From Frigoriflavimonas asaccharolytica (GTDB taxonomy: Bacteria; Bacteroidota; Bacteroidia; Flavobacteriales; Weeksellaceae), in contig NZ_JABSNO010000002.1 of assembly GCF_013294015.1 (NCBI RefSeq), positions 124,001 through 188,000 on the forward strand: a DNA stretch of 64,000 nt, given 5' to 3'. This document shows positions 34,335 to 43,169 of this stretch, in pieces. The first letter of the stretch is position 1, and each line of letters starts with the position of its first letter. The translations under genes and the position numbers were made by a program. Under the pieces are notes generated by a model that saw only the letters and a list, made by a program, of their open reading frames with translations, ran no database searches and was not told the DNA's origin.

Positions 34335-34916
34335 TTATTCTTCTTTTAGTGTAGCATCAACGTCAGGAAACTGGAAAAAACTAAAAGTTATATTCCCATA
34401 CTTACGATCTTCAATTAAAAATTCGTTTTCTAATTTTAAACGTGTTTGATGTTCCAGAATTAACACACCACCAGGTTTTAAATAATTATTTTTCTGGATT
34501 GTATTTAATATTTCTGTGTATTTTTTCTCATCCGTTTCCAGAAATGGTGGATCTGCAAAAATAACGTCATATTGCTTTTTACTTCTATTTTTTTTCAACC
34601 AATCATAAGCATCTGCTCTTTGTATGTTGATATCCAAAGACATTTCCATCTCTGCCGCAGTTTTGTGGATGAATGTGGTATGCTTTGCTTCCATTTCTAC
34701 AACGGTAATATCTTTGCAACCGCGAGAAGCAAACTCAAAACTAATTGATGCAATACCAGCAAAAAGATCTAAAACAGAAATAAATTCCAGATCATATCTA
34801 TTTTCTATGATGCTAAAAAGTGCTTCTTTAGCAAAATCTGTAGTTGGTCTCACGTCAAAATTTTTGGGTGCAGCTATTTTTTTACCTTTCCATTTTCCGG
34901 AGATTATTCTGTACAT
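34335..34916 (-). CDS. rsmD: 16S rRNA (guanine966-N2)-methyltransferase RsmD
   Basis: This 193-residue enzyme starts with MYRIISGKWKGKKIAAP, has the SAM loop VLDLFAGIASISFEFASRG, and the catalytic FADPPF motif near residue 118. It methylates G966 of 16S rRNA. It follows the DUF3822 gene by 44 bp on the same strand; in flavobacteria DUF3822 and rsmD are often neighbours. Confidence 0.93.
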   Translation of the reverse strand: MYRIISGKWKGKKIAAPKNFDVRPTTDFAKEALFSIIENRYDLEFISVLDLFAGIASISFEFASRGCKDITVVEMEAKHTTFIHKTAAEMEMSLDINIQRADAYDWLKKNRSKKQYDVIFADPPFLETDEKKYTEILNTIQKNNYLKPGGVLILEHQTRLKLENEFLIEDRKYGNITFSFFQFPDVDATLKEE

Positions 34917-34960
34917 ATTTTGAAATTATTATGGTTGTTAATTTAGAATTATATGAAGGT

Positions 34961-35677
34961 TTAAGATAAAATAAAATTTTGTTGATGAATATTATCAAAA
35001 ACAATATCTAGATTATTTACAAATTTTTTCAATTCAGAAATGAAGGTTTCGTTTTCGGTAGTTTCGCCATACACGAAAAATTTTGTTTCCTTTAGGCCAA
35101 AATTTATTTTGCTAAGCGTAAACATTACAAAATAAAGAAAATCTACTTCAGAGTTGATGTCTAGATTATTATACAAGACTAATTTATTCGCATCTAAAGC
35201 TAAAAATTCACATTGATGATGGTATAAATTGATGTGAATTTCCTTATGATTTTTTACATTTATTTTTTGTAAAAAATTCTCTCCAGAGAAGTTAAAATTT
35301 GTAGGTAAATTTAATGATTTTATTTTGTTGTAATATTCATTCGGAAAGGAATAATAGAACTGTACTTCAAATTTTTTATTGATAGATAGCATTAATCCCT
35401 CATTTTCCTTATCTACATCTGCATTAAAAGCGATTAAATCCAAACCATTTTCATGATTGGTGAAGGAGTCTTTTTGCAAAGAAAAGTGGTTGAGTGCGGA
35501 AATTACTTGTATCTGTTGAAAATCTTCTTTCGATAAAATTTCATCTAATTTTGTAGAAATAAAATCTGCGTGAGAATTTTCATCAGGGAAATAGAAAATT
35601 TCCTTTTGCACTGTTTTTCCTTTGCAAATTTGGTATTGCAAACCATCTTTCGTGAATAGTAAATTGAGTTTCTGCAT
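34961..35677 (-). CDS. DUF3822 family protein
   Basis: This 238-residue soluble protein matches DUF3822, a family confined to Bacteroidota with an ASKHA-like fold. It has many alternating strands (ISALNHFSLQKDSFT, KFEVQFYYSFPNEYY) and no catalytic signature that I can name. The ATG at 35677 (MQKLNLLFTKDG) is preferred to a TTG 12 bases upstream. It lies directly upstream of rsmD on the same strand, so a link to ribosome maturation is possible. Confidence 0.78.
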   Translation of the reverse strand: MQKLNLLFTKDGLQYQICKGKTVQKEIFYFPDENSHADFISTKLDEILSKEDFQQIQVISALNHFSLQKDSFTNHENGLDLIAFNADVDKENEGLMLSINKKFEVQFYYSFPNEYYNKIKSLNLPTNFNFSGENFLQKINVKNHKEIHINLYHHQCEFLALDANKLVLYNNLDINSEVDFLYFVMFTLSKINFGLKETKFFVYGETTENETFISELKKFVNNLDIVFDNIHQQNFILS

Positions 35678-35726
35678 AATGATGTGCAAATTTAAAGAAA
35701 TAAAACGACTATATTTTAATTGAATT

Positions 35727-36221
35727 TTATCTAAAAGTAACCATCACACTGCCAGAACTTTGATGGAAAATATTTTCATCTTCGTATTCCAAATTGGTGT
35801 AACCTTTCAACAAATCAAAAACCATTGCTTGCAAAGTACCATCGCCAATGCCGTGGATGATATTTAATTTTTTTATAGGATTTTTTTTACAATAATCCAG
35901 CATTTCCAAAAGAGCTTCTTTCTGTATTTGCAACCTTGCTTGTGGTGAATAAGCGGTTGGATTTTTCACCAATAGATGAAAATGAAGATCTAAAATTTTA
36001 ATAATACTATTGTTTTTCTTAGACTTAATTTTAGATGTTTCCGGTTTTTTTTCTATGTGAATTTTAGAATAAAAGTCTTGATCTCGCAGCACTATTTCAT
36101 TCAAACTCAAGGTTTCTTTAAATCCAAACTCATCTAGAACATCAACAGAATTAATTGCAAGACCTATGATTTTTCCGGTTTTGTTTTCATTTAAATAAGA
36201 TATGGAATCTCCAATTTTCAT
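35727..36221 (-). CDS. Smr domain protein
   Basis: This 164-residue protein has an N-terminal beta-barrel (residues 1-45, MKIGDSISYLNENKTGKI), a basic linker (about 50-72) and a C-terminal Smr domain with LDLHFHLL (residues 77-84) and the HGIGDG loop near residue 124. Smr domains are nickases or RNA endonucleases, alone or at the end of MutS2. This is the stand-alone type. It follows the phosphodiesterase gene by 9 bp in the same direction. Confidence 0.87.
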   Translation of the reverse strand: MKIGDSISYLNENKTGKIIGLAINSVDVLDEFGFKETLSLNEIVLRDQDFYSKIHIEKKPETSKIKSKKNNSIIKILDLHFHLLVKNPTAYSPQARLQIQKEALLEMLDYCKKNPIKKLNIIHGIGDGTLQAMVFDLLKGYTNLEYEDENIFHQSSGSVMVTFR

Positions 36222-36230
36222 TTTAAAAAA

Positions 36231-36722
36231 TTATTTTGCGCCAAAATCTACTACTTCCAAATTTTCTATTTTTTCACCGTCTATGGTAAATTTTAGCATT
36301 GTTCTGGTTTGATGCCATCCTATTTTTCCTGCAGCTCCAGGATTCATGTGCAATAGATTATTTTTTGCATCATTCATTACTTTAAGAATATGAGAATGCC
36401 CAGTAATGAAAATTTTTGGTTGGTGTTCGGCAATTTTCTCTTTTGCTAAAGATGTATACCTATTAGGATATCCACCTATATGAATCATCAAAACAGATAC
36501 TTCTTCGCATTTAAAAGACAATGTTTCTGGATAGTGTTTTCTTATAAAATCATCATCTATATTACCGTAAACTCCACGCACTTTTGCTATTTTCTCCAGT
36601 TTTTCGGCAACGTTTATTCCAAAATCTCCGCAATGCCATACTTCATCAGCATTTTTTGCATATTCTAAAATACGATCGTCTAGGTAAGAATGTGTATCAG
36701 AAAGTAAGAGAATCTTTGTCAT
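36231..36722 (-). CDS. YfcE/MJ0936-type metallophosphoesterase
   Basis: This 163-residue enzyme has the calcineurin-type metal ligands in order: SDTHSYLDD (residues 8-16), WHCGDFG, VYGNIDDD, and ITGHSHI, plus HMNPGAAGK near the end. It hydrolyses phosphodiesters with two metal ions; the natural substrate is unknown. It lies upstream of the Smr gene and is likely co-transcribed with it. Confidence 0.92.
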   Translation of the reverse strand: MTKILLLSDTHSYLDDRILEYAKNADEVWHCGDFGINVAEKLEKIAKVRGVYGNIDDDFIRKHYPETLSFKCEEVSVLMIHIGGYPNRYTSLAKEKIAEHQPKIFITGHSHILKVMNDAKNNLLHMNPGAAGKIGWHQTRTMLKFTIDGEKIENLEVVDFGAK

Positions 36723-36749
36723 TTGATTGAAGAGGAGTATTTCTATATT

Positions 36750-37382
36750 TTAAAAGTATTGCCAATAATTATTTTCATAGCTTCTAGATAATGATTTCAA
36801 ACAATTATCAGAGATCATCTGCAGCTTTACAGTTCTTATTCCGTCAGTTTTTGTAAAAGGAAATTGCGGAATTTTTTCTTTAGAAACTACTTCTCTTCCA
36901 TCGAAATAGGTGGCTGTCCAAATATATTTAAATTGCAGATCTTCTCCTATGGGAAAAAATGAAACGATGTTTTCAGAATATTTTACCTCTTTAAAATCAC
37001 TTATTTTTACGTTGCAATCTACTGTTGGTTCTGGTTCTTTGGTGGTGATTTTTGAATTTTTGATGCTAGTTTTTCCATCGGTAATATCTATATTTTTACT
37101 ACACTGCATCAAACCTTGCGAGGTCAGAACGGCCAAAGAAATTATCTGTCTACCCGCGGAATTTGCTTTTATTTTCACAGAATTTTGTCGGTTGTCTCCC
37201 ACAATTGTTGCGTTGGAGCCAACTCCTACCCAAAGATGACAATCTTTGCATTGTGCAATTTCGTTGGCAATAGAGTAGGTTTCTTCAGCTTGATTTTCTA
37301 TACTAGATTTTCCTGTAATATTACATTGTGCATGGGCAATTGTAAACAGAAAAAATAGAAATAAAAATGATAATTTTTTCAT
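36750..37382 (-). CDS. Hypothetical secreted protein with Ig/PKD-like region
   Basis: This 210-residue protein has a signal peptide ending AHAQ and about six cysteines, some in a CxxC arrangement (QCKDCHLW). The stretch WVGVGSNATIVGDNRQNSVKI resembles the PKD-like folds common in T9SS proteins. There is no sorting domain. I do not recognise the family. It stands between the metallophosphoesterase and the carboxylase. Confidence 0.65.
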   Translation of the reverse strand: MKKLSFLFLFFLFTIAHAQCNITGKSSIENQAEETYSIANEIAQCKDCHLWVGVGSNATIVGDNRQNSVKIKANSAGRQIISLAVLTSQGLMQCSKNIDITDGKTSIKNSKITTKEPEPTVDCNVKISDFKEVKYSENIVSFFPIGEDLQFKYIWTATYFDGREVVSKEKIPQFPFTKTDGIRTVKLQMISDNCLKSLSRSYENNYWQYF

Positions 37383-37403
37383 GATTTTTTTTTAAATAAT
37401 TTT

Positions 37404-39032
37404 TTAAACTTGAATAATGCCAAGATTAAATTTTTCTGTAATTGGAGAATTATCTGCTGCTTCTATTCCCATAGAAATCCACGTTCTGGTTTCGGTAGGA
37501 TCTATAATTGCATCTGTCCATAATCTTGCAGCAGCATAAGTTGCTTCCGTCTGTTTTTTATATTTTTTGGTAATGCTATCCAATATTTCTTGTCTTTCTT
37601 CTTCAGAGATTTCTTTCCCTTGTTTTTTAAGAGTAGATTCTTGTATTTGTGCCAATACCTTCGCAGCTTGTGCACCTCCCATCACGGCTAAATCTGACCA
37701 TGGCCAAGCTACAATTAATCTTGGATCATAGGCTTTACCACACATGGCGTAATTTCCTGCGCCGTATGAATTTCCTGTGATGATGGTAAATTTTGGCACT
37801 ACAGAATTAGAAACTGCATTTACCATTTTTGCGCCATCTTTTATTATACCACCATGTTCGGATTTGGAACCTACCATGAAACCTGTTACATCTTGTAAAA
37901 ATACCAATGGTATTTTTCTTTGGTTACAATTGGCGATAAATCTTGTTGCTTTGTCTGCAGATTCAGAATAAATAACGCCTCCAAATTGCATTTCACCTTT
38001 GCCATTTTTCACCAATGTTCTTTGGTTCGCTACAATTCCTACGGACCAGCCATCTACTCTTGCTGTTGCACATATGATGGTTTTCCCATAATCCTCTTTA
38101 TATTCTTCAAACTCAGAGTTATCTACAATACATTTTATGATTTCTTTGGTGTCATATTGCTCCGTTCTTTGTGCAGGCATGATTCCAAAAATATTATCAA
38201 TATTTTCTTTTGGTTCGGCAGATTCTATGCGATCAAAGCCAGCTTTTTCGGTTTTACCGAGAGATTTCATGATGTTTTTTATTCTGTCTAAGGCATCTTT
38301 GTCATCTTTTGCTTTGTAATCTGTAACTCCAGATATTTCGCAATGTGTTTTTGCACCTCCAAGAGTTTCATTATCAATACTTTCGCCAATTGCTGCTTTT
38401 ACCAGATAACTACCAGCAAGGAAAATAGAACCTGTACCATCTACAATCATCGCTTCATCGCTCATTATTGGAAGATAAGCTCCACCAGCAACGCAACTTC
38501 CCATTACTGCGGATATTTGCACTATTCCCATGGAACTCATTTTGGCATTATTTCTAAAAATTCTACCGAAATTTTCTTTGTCTGGGAAGATTTCATCTTG
38601 CATTGGAAGATAAACTCCTGCAGAATCTACCAAATAAATGATGGGCAATCTATTTTCCATCGCAATTTCTTGTGCTCTCAAATTTTTCTTTCCTGTAATA
38701 GGAAACCATGCTCCAGCTTTTACGGTTGCATCATTTGCGACTACAATGCATTGTCTGCCAGAAACATAACCAATAACTACCACTACTCCTGCACTTGGAC
38801 AGCCACCTTCTTCTTCATACATTTCGAAACCAGCAAAAGCACCAATCTCTACAGACTTAGATCTTTTATCTAATAAATAATCTATTCTCTCTCTCGCAGA
38901 AAGTTTTCCTTGTGCATGTAGTTTTGCAATCCTTTTCTCACCACCACCTTTTTTGATGGTGTTTAGTAATTTATTAATCTCAGAAAGTTTGAGTTTATTT
39001 TGGTCTTCGCGTTTGTTAAATTCTAAATCCAT
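37404..39032 (-). CDS. Acyl-CoA carboxylase beta (carboxyltransferase) subunit
   Basis: This 542-residue protein has the two crotonase-like halves of biotin-dependent carboxyltransferases. KLSARERIDYLLD, GFEMYEEEGGCPSAG and VVANDATVKAGAW mark the N half; VFLQDVTGFMVGSKSEHGGI and GNSYGAGNYAMCGKAYDP mark the C half. Length and sequence match methylcrotonyl- or propionyl-CoA carboxylase beta chains. The biotin carboxylase subunit is not in the window, so the substrate stays open. Confidence 0.9.
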   Translation of the reverse strand: MDLEFNKREDQNKLKLSEINKLLNTIKKGGGEKRIAKLHAQGKLSARERIDYLLDKRSKSVEIGAFAGFEMYEEEGGCPSAGVVVVIGYVSGRQCIVVANDATVKAGAWFPITGKKNLRAQEIAMENRLPIIYLVDSAGVYLPMQDEIFPDKENFGRIFRNNAKMSSMGIVQISAVMGSCVAGGAYLPIMSDEAMIVDGTGSIFLAGSYLVKAAIGESIDNETLGGAKTHCEISGVTDYKAKDDKDALDRIKNIMKSLGKTEKAGFDRIESAEPKENIDNIFGIMPAQRTEQYDTKEIIKCIVDNSEFEEYKEDYGKTIICATARVDGWSVGIVANQRTLVKNGKGEMQFGGVIYSESADKATRFIANCNQRKIPLVFLQDVTGFMVGSKSEHGGIIKDGAKMVNAVSNSVVPKFTIITGNSYGAGNYAMCGKAYDPRLIVAWPWSDLAVMGGAQAAKVLAQIQESTLKKQGKEISEEERQEILDSITKKYKKQTEATYAAARLWTDAIIDPTETRTWISMGIEAADNSPITEKFNLGIIQV

Positions 39033-39549
39033 GAATATTCTAATTAAGCTTGTAAGATAAGATAATTTAAGAAATTATGACAAATAATTTTTATATTAAA
39101 TACTGAAAATTATTTGTTATATATAAATGCATCCAAATTTGTGGTAGATTTTTTAGACTTTAATTTAAATTGAATAGACTGTAATTGTTTCGAATATTTA
39201 TTAATGATAAAAAATTTGCAGCCCGATTTGAGTGAAATTCATTTTATTTTCAAAACAGATAAGAAGAATTATTTTGTTGAAGCAGTTCGTTAAGTTTGCC
39301 AACGGAACTAATAAAAAAGAATAAAGCGAAGACTTTTATTGAACTTTACGAATGAAATTTTGGCTGTTCAAAAATATACCTATGGAATATTTGACAAAGT
39401 TATAAATCTATCAAAAAAAATAATGAAAGGACAATAGACAATATAGAAATGCTGTTTAAGTTATATTTCTAATTTTAAGTACATACAAATGAGCTGCAAA
39501 GGATTTTAATTCAATTATTAATGATATTTTTGCAAAAGTTTTAAAAACC
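39033..39549. other. 517-bp gene-free region
   Basis: AT-rich, with no ORF that looks real. It holds the half REP-like repeat at 39218-39240, a small hairpin (AGTTCGTT at 39284 with AACGGAACT at 39301) and a TTTGACAAAGT at 39390-39400 that matches the core of the palindromes at 46294-46464. A -7-like TATTTTTG at 39525-39532 probably serves the DMT transporter gene. Confidence 0.5.
39218..39240. repeat. REP-like repeat, copy B (left half only)
   Basis: GCAGCCCGATTTGAGTGAAA matches the start of copy A at 14121, differing by a single substitution and a missing G. The inner hairpin and right end are absent, so this is a truncated or decayed copy. Confidence 0.6.
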
Positions 39550-40443
39550 ATGAAAACACCAGCAATTTTTCGGCTCCATTTGATTGTTTTCCTTTGGGGA
39601 TTTACGGCTATTTTAGGGAAATTAATATCTGCAGATGCACCAAACATCGTCTTCTATAGAATGTCCTTTGCTGCAATTTTTCTTTATATATTTATAAGAT
39701 TTATACAAAAAAGAAGTTTGCAAGTACCCAAAGTGCTATTTTTTCAGTTAATAGGAATTGGCGGAATGATGGCAATACATTGGTTTTGTTTTTTTCACGC
39801 CATCAAAGTTTCTAATGTTGCTATTGCTTTGTGCTGTTTGGCGACCTCTACTTTATTTGCTTCAATTATGGAACCAATCGTTTTCAAAAGAAAATTAGAT
39901 GTTTCTGAAGTGGTGATTGGTGTTATCATACTTGCATGTATATCTTTAATTTTCAAAATAGAATTTCAATATAAGGTTGGAATTTTTTATGGGATTTTAG
40001 CTGCGCTATTTGGTACATTTTTTTCCGTTTTTAATGGAAAATTGTATGGAAAAACAACATCAGGAAACATTATTTTTTACGAAATTTTTGGTGGATGGGC
40101 TTTAGCTGCAATCTTTTTTACCTTATCCGGACAAATATTTGAGGTAACTGAAATAAACTATAGAGATTTAGCGTTAATTACTATATTAGCAGGAGTTTTT
40201 ACAGCATATCCAATGCTGGAATCTGTAAGTTTGATGAAGTACATTTCGCCGTTTACCTTAATATTAACGGTAAATCTGGAACCTGTGTACGGTATTATTC
40301 TAGCTTTTTTTATCTTTGGAGAATCAGAAAAGATGACGCCTATTTTTTATATTGCTTCCATGGTGATGATTGTTGCCATCGTAATCAATGGAATTTTGAA
40401 AAATAGGAAAGCAAAAAAGGCTAAAAAATTAATTGAAGAATGA
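39550..40443 (+). CDS. EamA/DMT family transporter
   Basis: This 297-residue protein has ten membrane helices in two EamA repeats of five, with FLWGFTAILGKLIS at the start of the first and YGKTTSGNIIFYEIFGG at the second, and a basic C-terminal tail. DMT proteins export metabolites such as amino acids or cysteine, or import nucleotide-type solutes; the substrate here is unknown. Its TGA overlaps the ATG of the following gene (ATGA). Confidence 0.9.
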   Translation: MKTPAIFRLHLIVFLWGFTAILGKLISADAPNIVFYRMSFAAIFLYIFIRFIQKRSLQVPKVLFFQLIGIGGMMAIHWFCFFHAIKVSNVAIALCCLATSTLFASIMEPIVFKRKLDVSEVVIGVIILACISLIFKIEFQYKVGIFYGILAALFGTFFSVFNGKLYGKTTSGNIIFYEIFGGWALAAIFFTLSGQIFEVTEINYRDLALITILAGVFTAYPMLESVSLMKYISPFTLILTVNLEPVYGIILAFFIFGESEKMTPIFYIASMVMIVAIVINGILKNRKAKKAKKLIEE

Positions 40444-41519
40444 AAAAATTTATACTTTTATTTATATTCCTAAGTGTGGGAACGCAAGCGCAAATCATAA
40501 GAAAATATTCCAATGAATTTTTAAATATTGGTGCAGGAGCGAGAGGTCTTGCAATGGGAGGAGCGGTTATTTCTAACCAGAACGATGTCTATTCTCCGAT
40601 GTGGAATCCTGCAGGATTACTGGGTGTAGAGCGAGATTGGCAAGCCGCAGCAATGCATGCAGAATATTTTGAAAGTATCGCAAAATATGATTATATCGCG
40701 TTTGCAAAACCATTGGATAATAATGGTGGTGTGTTTGCGGTTTCCATCGTGAGATTGGGAGTAGATAATATTTTGAATACCACGCAATTGATTGATGGTG
40801 AGGGGAATATAGACTATGATAGAATTACACAATTTTCGCAAGCAGATTATGCAGCCTTAGTTTCCTACGCTTTTCATCCAAATGGAAGTCAAAAATTAGA
40901 TGTTGGTGTAAATGCAAAATTAGTCTACAGAAATGTAGGGAAATTTGCGACCGGTTATGGTTTTGGATTTGATATTGGTGCTATTTACCACGCAGACAAT
41001 GGCTATAATTACGGCTTTATGTTGCGAGATGCCACAACAACCGTAAACTTCTGGACGATAAATCAGAAAGAACTTTCTGCAATTGTAAATGGTGAAGAAT
41101 TTAACCCTGCTCCAACGGATAAATTAGAAATTACTTTACCGAAACTAAACGCTGGTGTCAGCAAAAATTTCGAGATCAATCAATCTTTAGAGCTTTTGCC
41201 AGAAGTTGGTATTAATGTAGATTTTGCCAAAACTGCAGCTTTAGTTTCTACCGATTTTGCGAGCATCACACCATATGCAGGTGCAGAATTGAAATATAAC
41301 AAGTTACTTTTCGTAAGGTTAGGAATCAATAGATTTCAAACGGTTACAGATATTGAAGATCTTTCTCGTAATGTTTCCTTTCAGCCAAGTGCAGGTGTTG
41401 GAATCCAATATCGTGGTCTAACGTTAGATTATGCCATCACCAATTCTGGAATTGGCGGCAGCAATTTCTTCTCCAATTTCTTTTCTTTGAAACTGGATAT
41501 GGGGGATTTTAGGAATTGA
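40440..41519 (+). CDS. PorV/PorQ family outer-membrane protein
   Basis: This 359-residue protein has a signal peptide ending GTQAQ and the family start FLNIGAGARGLAMGGA, followed by MWNPAGL and a barrel-like pattern of strands ending LKLDMGDFRN. PorV and relatives are FadL-like outer-membrane proteins that shuttle T9SS cargo; this may be PorV, PorQ or a paralogue. Translation is coupled to the DMT transporter by the ATGA overlap, an odd pairing for an outer-membrane protein. Confidence 0.87.
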   Translation: MKKFILLFIFLSVGTQAQIIRKYSNEFLNIGAGARGLAMGGAVISNQNDVYSPMWNPAGLLGVERDWQAAAMHAEYFESIAKYDYIAFAKPLDNNGGVFAVSIVRLGVDNILNTTQLIDGEGNIDYDRITQFSQADYAALVSYAFHPNGSQKLDVGVNAKLVYRNVGKFATGYGFGFDIGAIYHADNGYNYGFMLRDATTTVNFWTINQKELSAIVNGEEFNPAPTDKLEITLPKLNAGVSKNFEINQSLELLPEVGINVDFAKTAALVSTDFASITPYAGAELKYNKLLFVRLGINRFQTVTDIEDLSRNVSFQPSAGVGIQYRGLTLDYAITNSGIGGSNFFSNFFSLKLDMGDFRN

Positions 41520-41525
41520 TAGAGG

Positions 41526-41894
41526 TTAGATTACTTCTTTTAATTTTTGTATTTCTTCTTCAAGATTCATTACTTTTCTTTCTAAAAGTTGAATATAGTT
41601 CATTACAAAATCTGGAACGTTGATGTTTATCGTTCCAGAATTAAAACTATTTCCTTTTATATTTTTGTAGATATAAGTTTTGGGAACATCTTCTTCATAG
41701 ATTTCTTCCACAGGAACTTCTAAAACTTTAGCTAATAAATCTCATTCGGATTTTAATATTGGGTCATAACCACTTTCTTTTCTACTATATTTAGGTTGAG
41801 ACATTGCAGCTAATGTTGCAAGCTCTTTTTGAGTATAGTTTCTTTTTGTTCTAGTGTCGTGTAGTTTAGTTTTCAAAATTTTAGTTTTATTCAT
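41526..41894 (-). pseudogene. XRE-family regulator broken by an in-frame TGA
   Basis: From the ATG at 41894 the frame reads an HTH domain (residues 1-50: YTQKELATLAAMSQPKYSRK in the middle). It meets TGA at 41744-41742 and then continues in the same frame with DLLAKVLEVPVEEIYEED and a coiled-coil tail to TAA at 41526. Related regulators carry Trp where the TGA lies (SEW-ELLAK type), so a TGG to TGA change is likely. A GTG at 41711 could start a remnant of 61 residues without the HTH. The gene lies antiparallel to the lipoprotein gene at 42016, which it may once have regulated. Confidence 0.8.
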
Positions 41895-42015
41895 AAATAT
41901 ATTGTTTTATTCATAAATATTTACACTAAAATTTGGATTATATTTGGATAATAAAAATGGCATTTATGATTTTCATCATGTAATTTTGAATCATTAACCA
42001 AATAACATTTTTATT

Positions 42016-42660
42016 ATGAAAAACAATTTTATCAGAAAATTAGGAATGACAGCACTAGTAGTATTAACTATGGTAATTTCCTGTTCAAGAGAAGCTAGTA
42101 ATGATTTAGCTATCAATGATTTTAGTGAAAATACCTCATTTAGTAATTCAGCGAGGATATCAAATCTTTCAAAAGAAGATTTGATATTAAGACTTTCTAA
42201 AGATGAAAATTTTATTGAATTAGGAGATGCAATGGAAGCTTTTTTTGTAGAAATGCCAACTAAACAAAATTTTATTGATAACTACAATGATCAACAATTT
42301 CAAAGTCAGGGAGCAGAATATTTCTTAAATTTATCAGGTTATACAAATGAAGAAGTTAGTTCATCAGTTTTTACAATTCAAAATTTATCATTAACTTTAA
42401 AAAATAATTATCCGGAATTAGAATTGAATGGCGAAAATCAAGAATTTGTATTGGAAGTATTTGAAGGTGCAAATACAATTATTGAAGCGTCAAAACCAAA
42501 TCTTCCTGGTTGCAGAGCGTGTGTTAGAAAATGGAAACCAAGAATGCAAACTGGTATGTGGTTTGCAACTTTAACTGGACAAGGTTGGGTTGGTATTGTT
42601 TGGAACTTTGGTTCGACTGGTTGGTCACTTGTAGATTGTTTAGAAGATAATGGATGTTAA
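42016..42660 (+). CDS. Lipoprotein with Cys/Trp/Gly-rich C-terminal module
   Basis: This 214-residue protein has a lipoprotein signal with cysteine at residue 23 (VISCSRE). Residues 30-160 are acidic and helical, without a known domain. The last 51 residues change character: GCRACVRKWKP, then TGMWFATLTGQGWVG, and the end DCLEDNGC. That gives four cysteines flanking a hydrophobic, Trp/Gly-rich core. I do not recognise the family. The layout recalls precursor or bacteriocin-like tails seen in other flavobacterial lipoproteins, and the small membrane protein 11 bp downstream could be a partner. Both ideas are inference. Confidence 0.7.
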   Translation: MKNNFIRKLGMTALVVLTMVISCSREASNDLAINDFSENTSFSNSARISNLSKEDLILRLSKDENFIELGDAMEAFFVEMPTKQNFIDNYNDQQFQSQGAEYFLNLSGYTNEEVSSSVFTIQNLSLTLKNNYPELELNGENQEFVLEVFEGANTIIEASKPNLPGCRACVRKWKPRMQTGMWFATLTGQGWVGIVWNFGSTGWSLVDCLEDNGC

Positions 42661-42671
42661 AACTTTAAATT

Positions 42672-43061
42672 ATGAAAACTTTAAATTTAGAAAAATACGT
42701 AACTAAAAATCGTTTAAAATACTTTTTTTTAATATTTTCAGTGTTAAGTTTATTATATACTGGATATGTTTTGTTTAGTAATAATTATAATGATAATCCT
42801 AGTTATAATTTTATGAATAATCAATTTGGTCAATTTGGTTTTTATTGCATGCTGATATTTTTTATTTTTATTTCTTTAAAAGTTATTTCTAAAGAAAAAT
42901 TATTTCCTTTTTTTTTAGTTTTACTATTATTAACCAGTTTAATTTTATCATATATATCAGGCATATTTTTATATACAATGCCAATAGTTTTTATTTTATC
43001 TATTTTCTTTTTTTATACAAGGAAATATCTATTCTATCATAAACCTATTGTACAGCCATAA
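42672..43061 (+). CDS. Hypothetical four-helix membrane protein
   Basis: This 129-residue protein has four predicted helices (about 15-33, 55-74, 80-96, 98-116), a basic C-terminal tail and very AT-rich codons (many Phe, Ile, Leu). It begins 11 bp after the lipoprotein stop, so the two are probably one transcript, ending at the terminator at 43137-43166. No family recognised. A companion or immunity role for the lipoprotein is only a hypothesis. Confidence 0.65.
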   Translation: MKTLNLEKYVTKNRLKYFFLIFSVLSLLYTGYVLFSNNYNDNPSYNFMNNQFGQFGFYCMLIFFIFISLKVISKEKLFPFFLVLLLLTSLILSYISGIFLYTMPIVFILSIFFFYTRKYLFYHKPIVQP

Positions 43062-43136
43062 AAAAATCTAAATATTGCAAAACAATTTTTGGTGTAAATG
43101 TTATTATACACAATAGAAAAAATATGATTAATAAAT

Positions 43137-43166
43137 AAGCCGTTTCATTTATATATGAAACGGCTT
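43137..43166. terminator. Bidirectional terminator between the lipoprotein unit and uvrC
   Basis: AAGCCGTTTCAT (43137-43148) pairs with ATGAAACGGCTT (43155-43166) in a perfect 12-bp stem with a 6-nt loop. It is followed by T on the plus strand and by a T-rich stretch on the minus strand, so it can serve both convergent units. Confidence 0.85.
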
Positions 43167-43169
43167 TTT

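Noticed and set aside
41526-41711. Stand-alone 61-residue coiled-coil protein with GTG start
   Set aside because: Reading upstream past one TGA gives a complete XRE regulator, so this is the remnant of a broken gene.
41742-41744. UGA recoding (selenocysteine or Trp)
   Set aside because: Other genes in the window end in TGA normally and no SECIS-like hairpin follows; a nonsense mutation is simpler.
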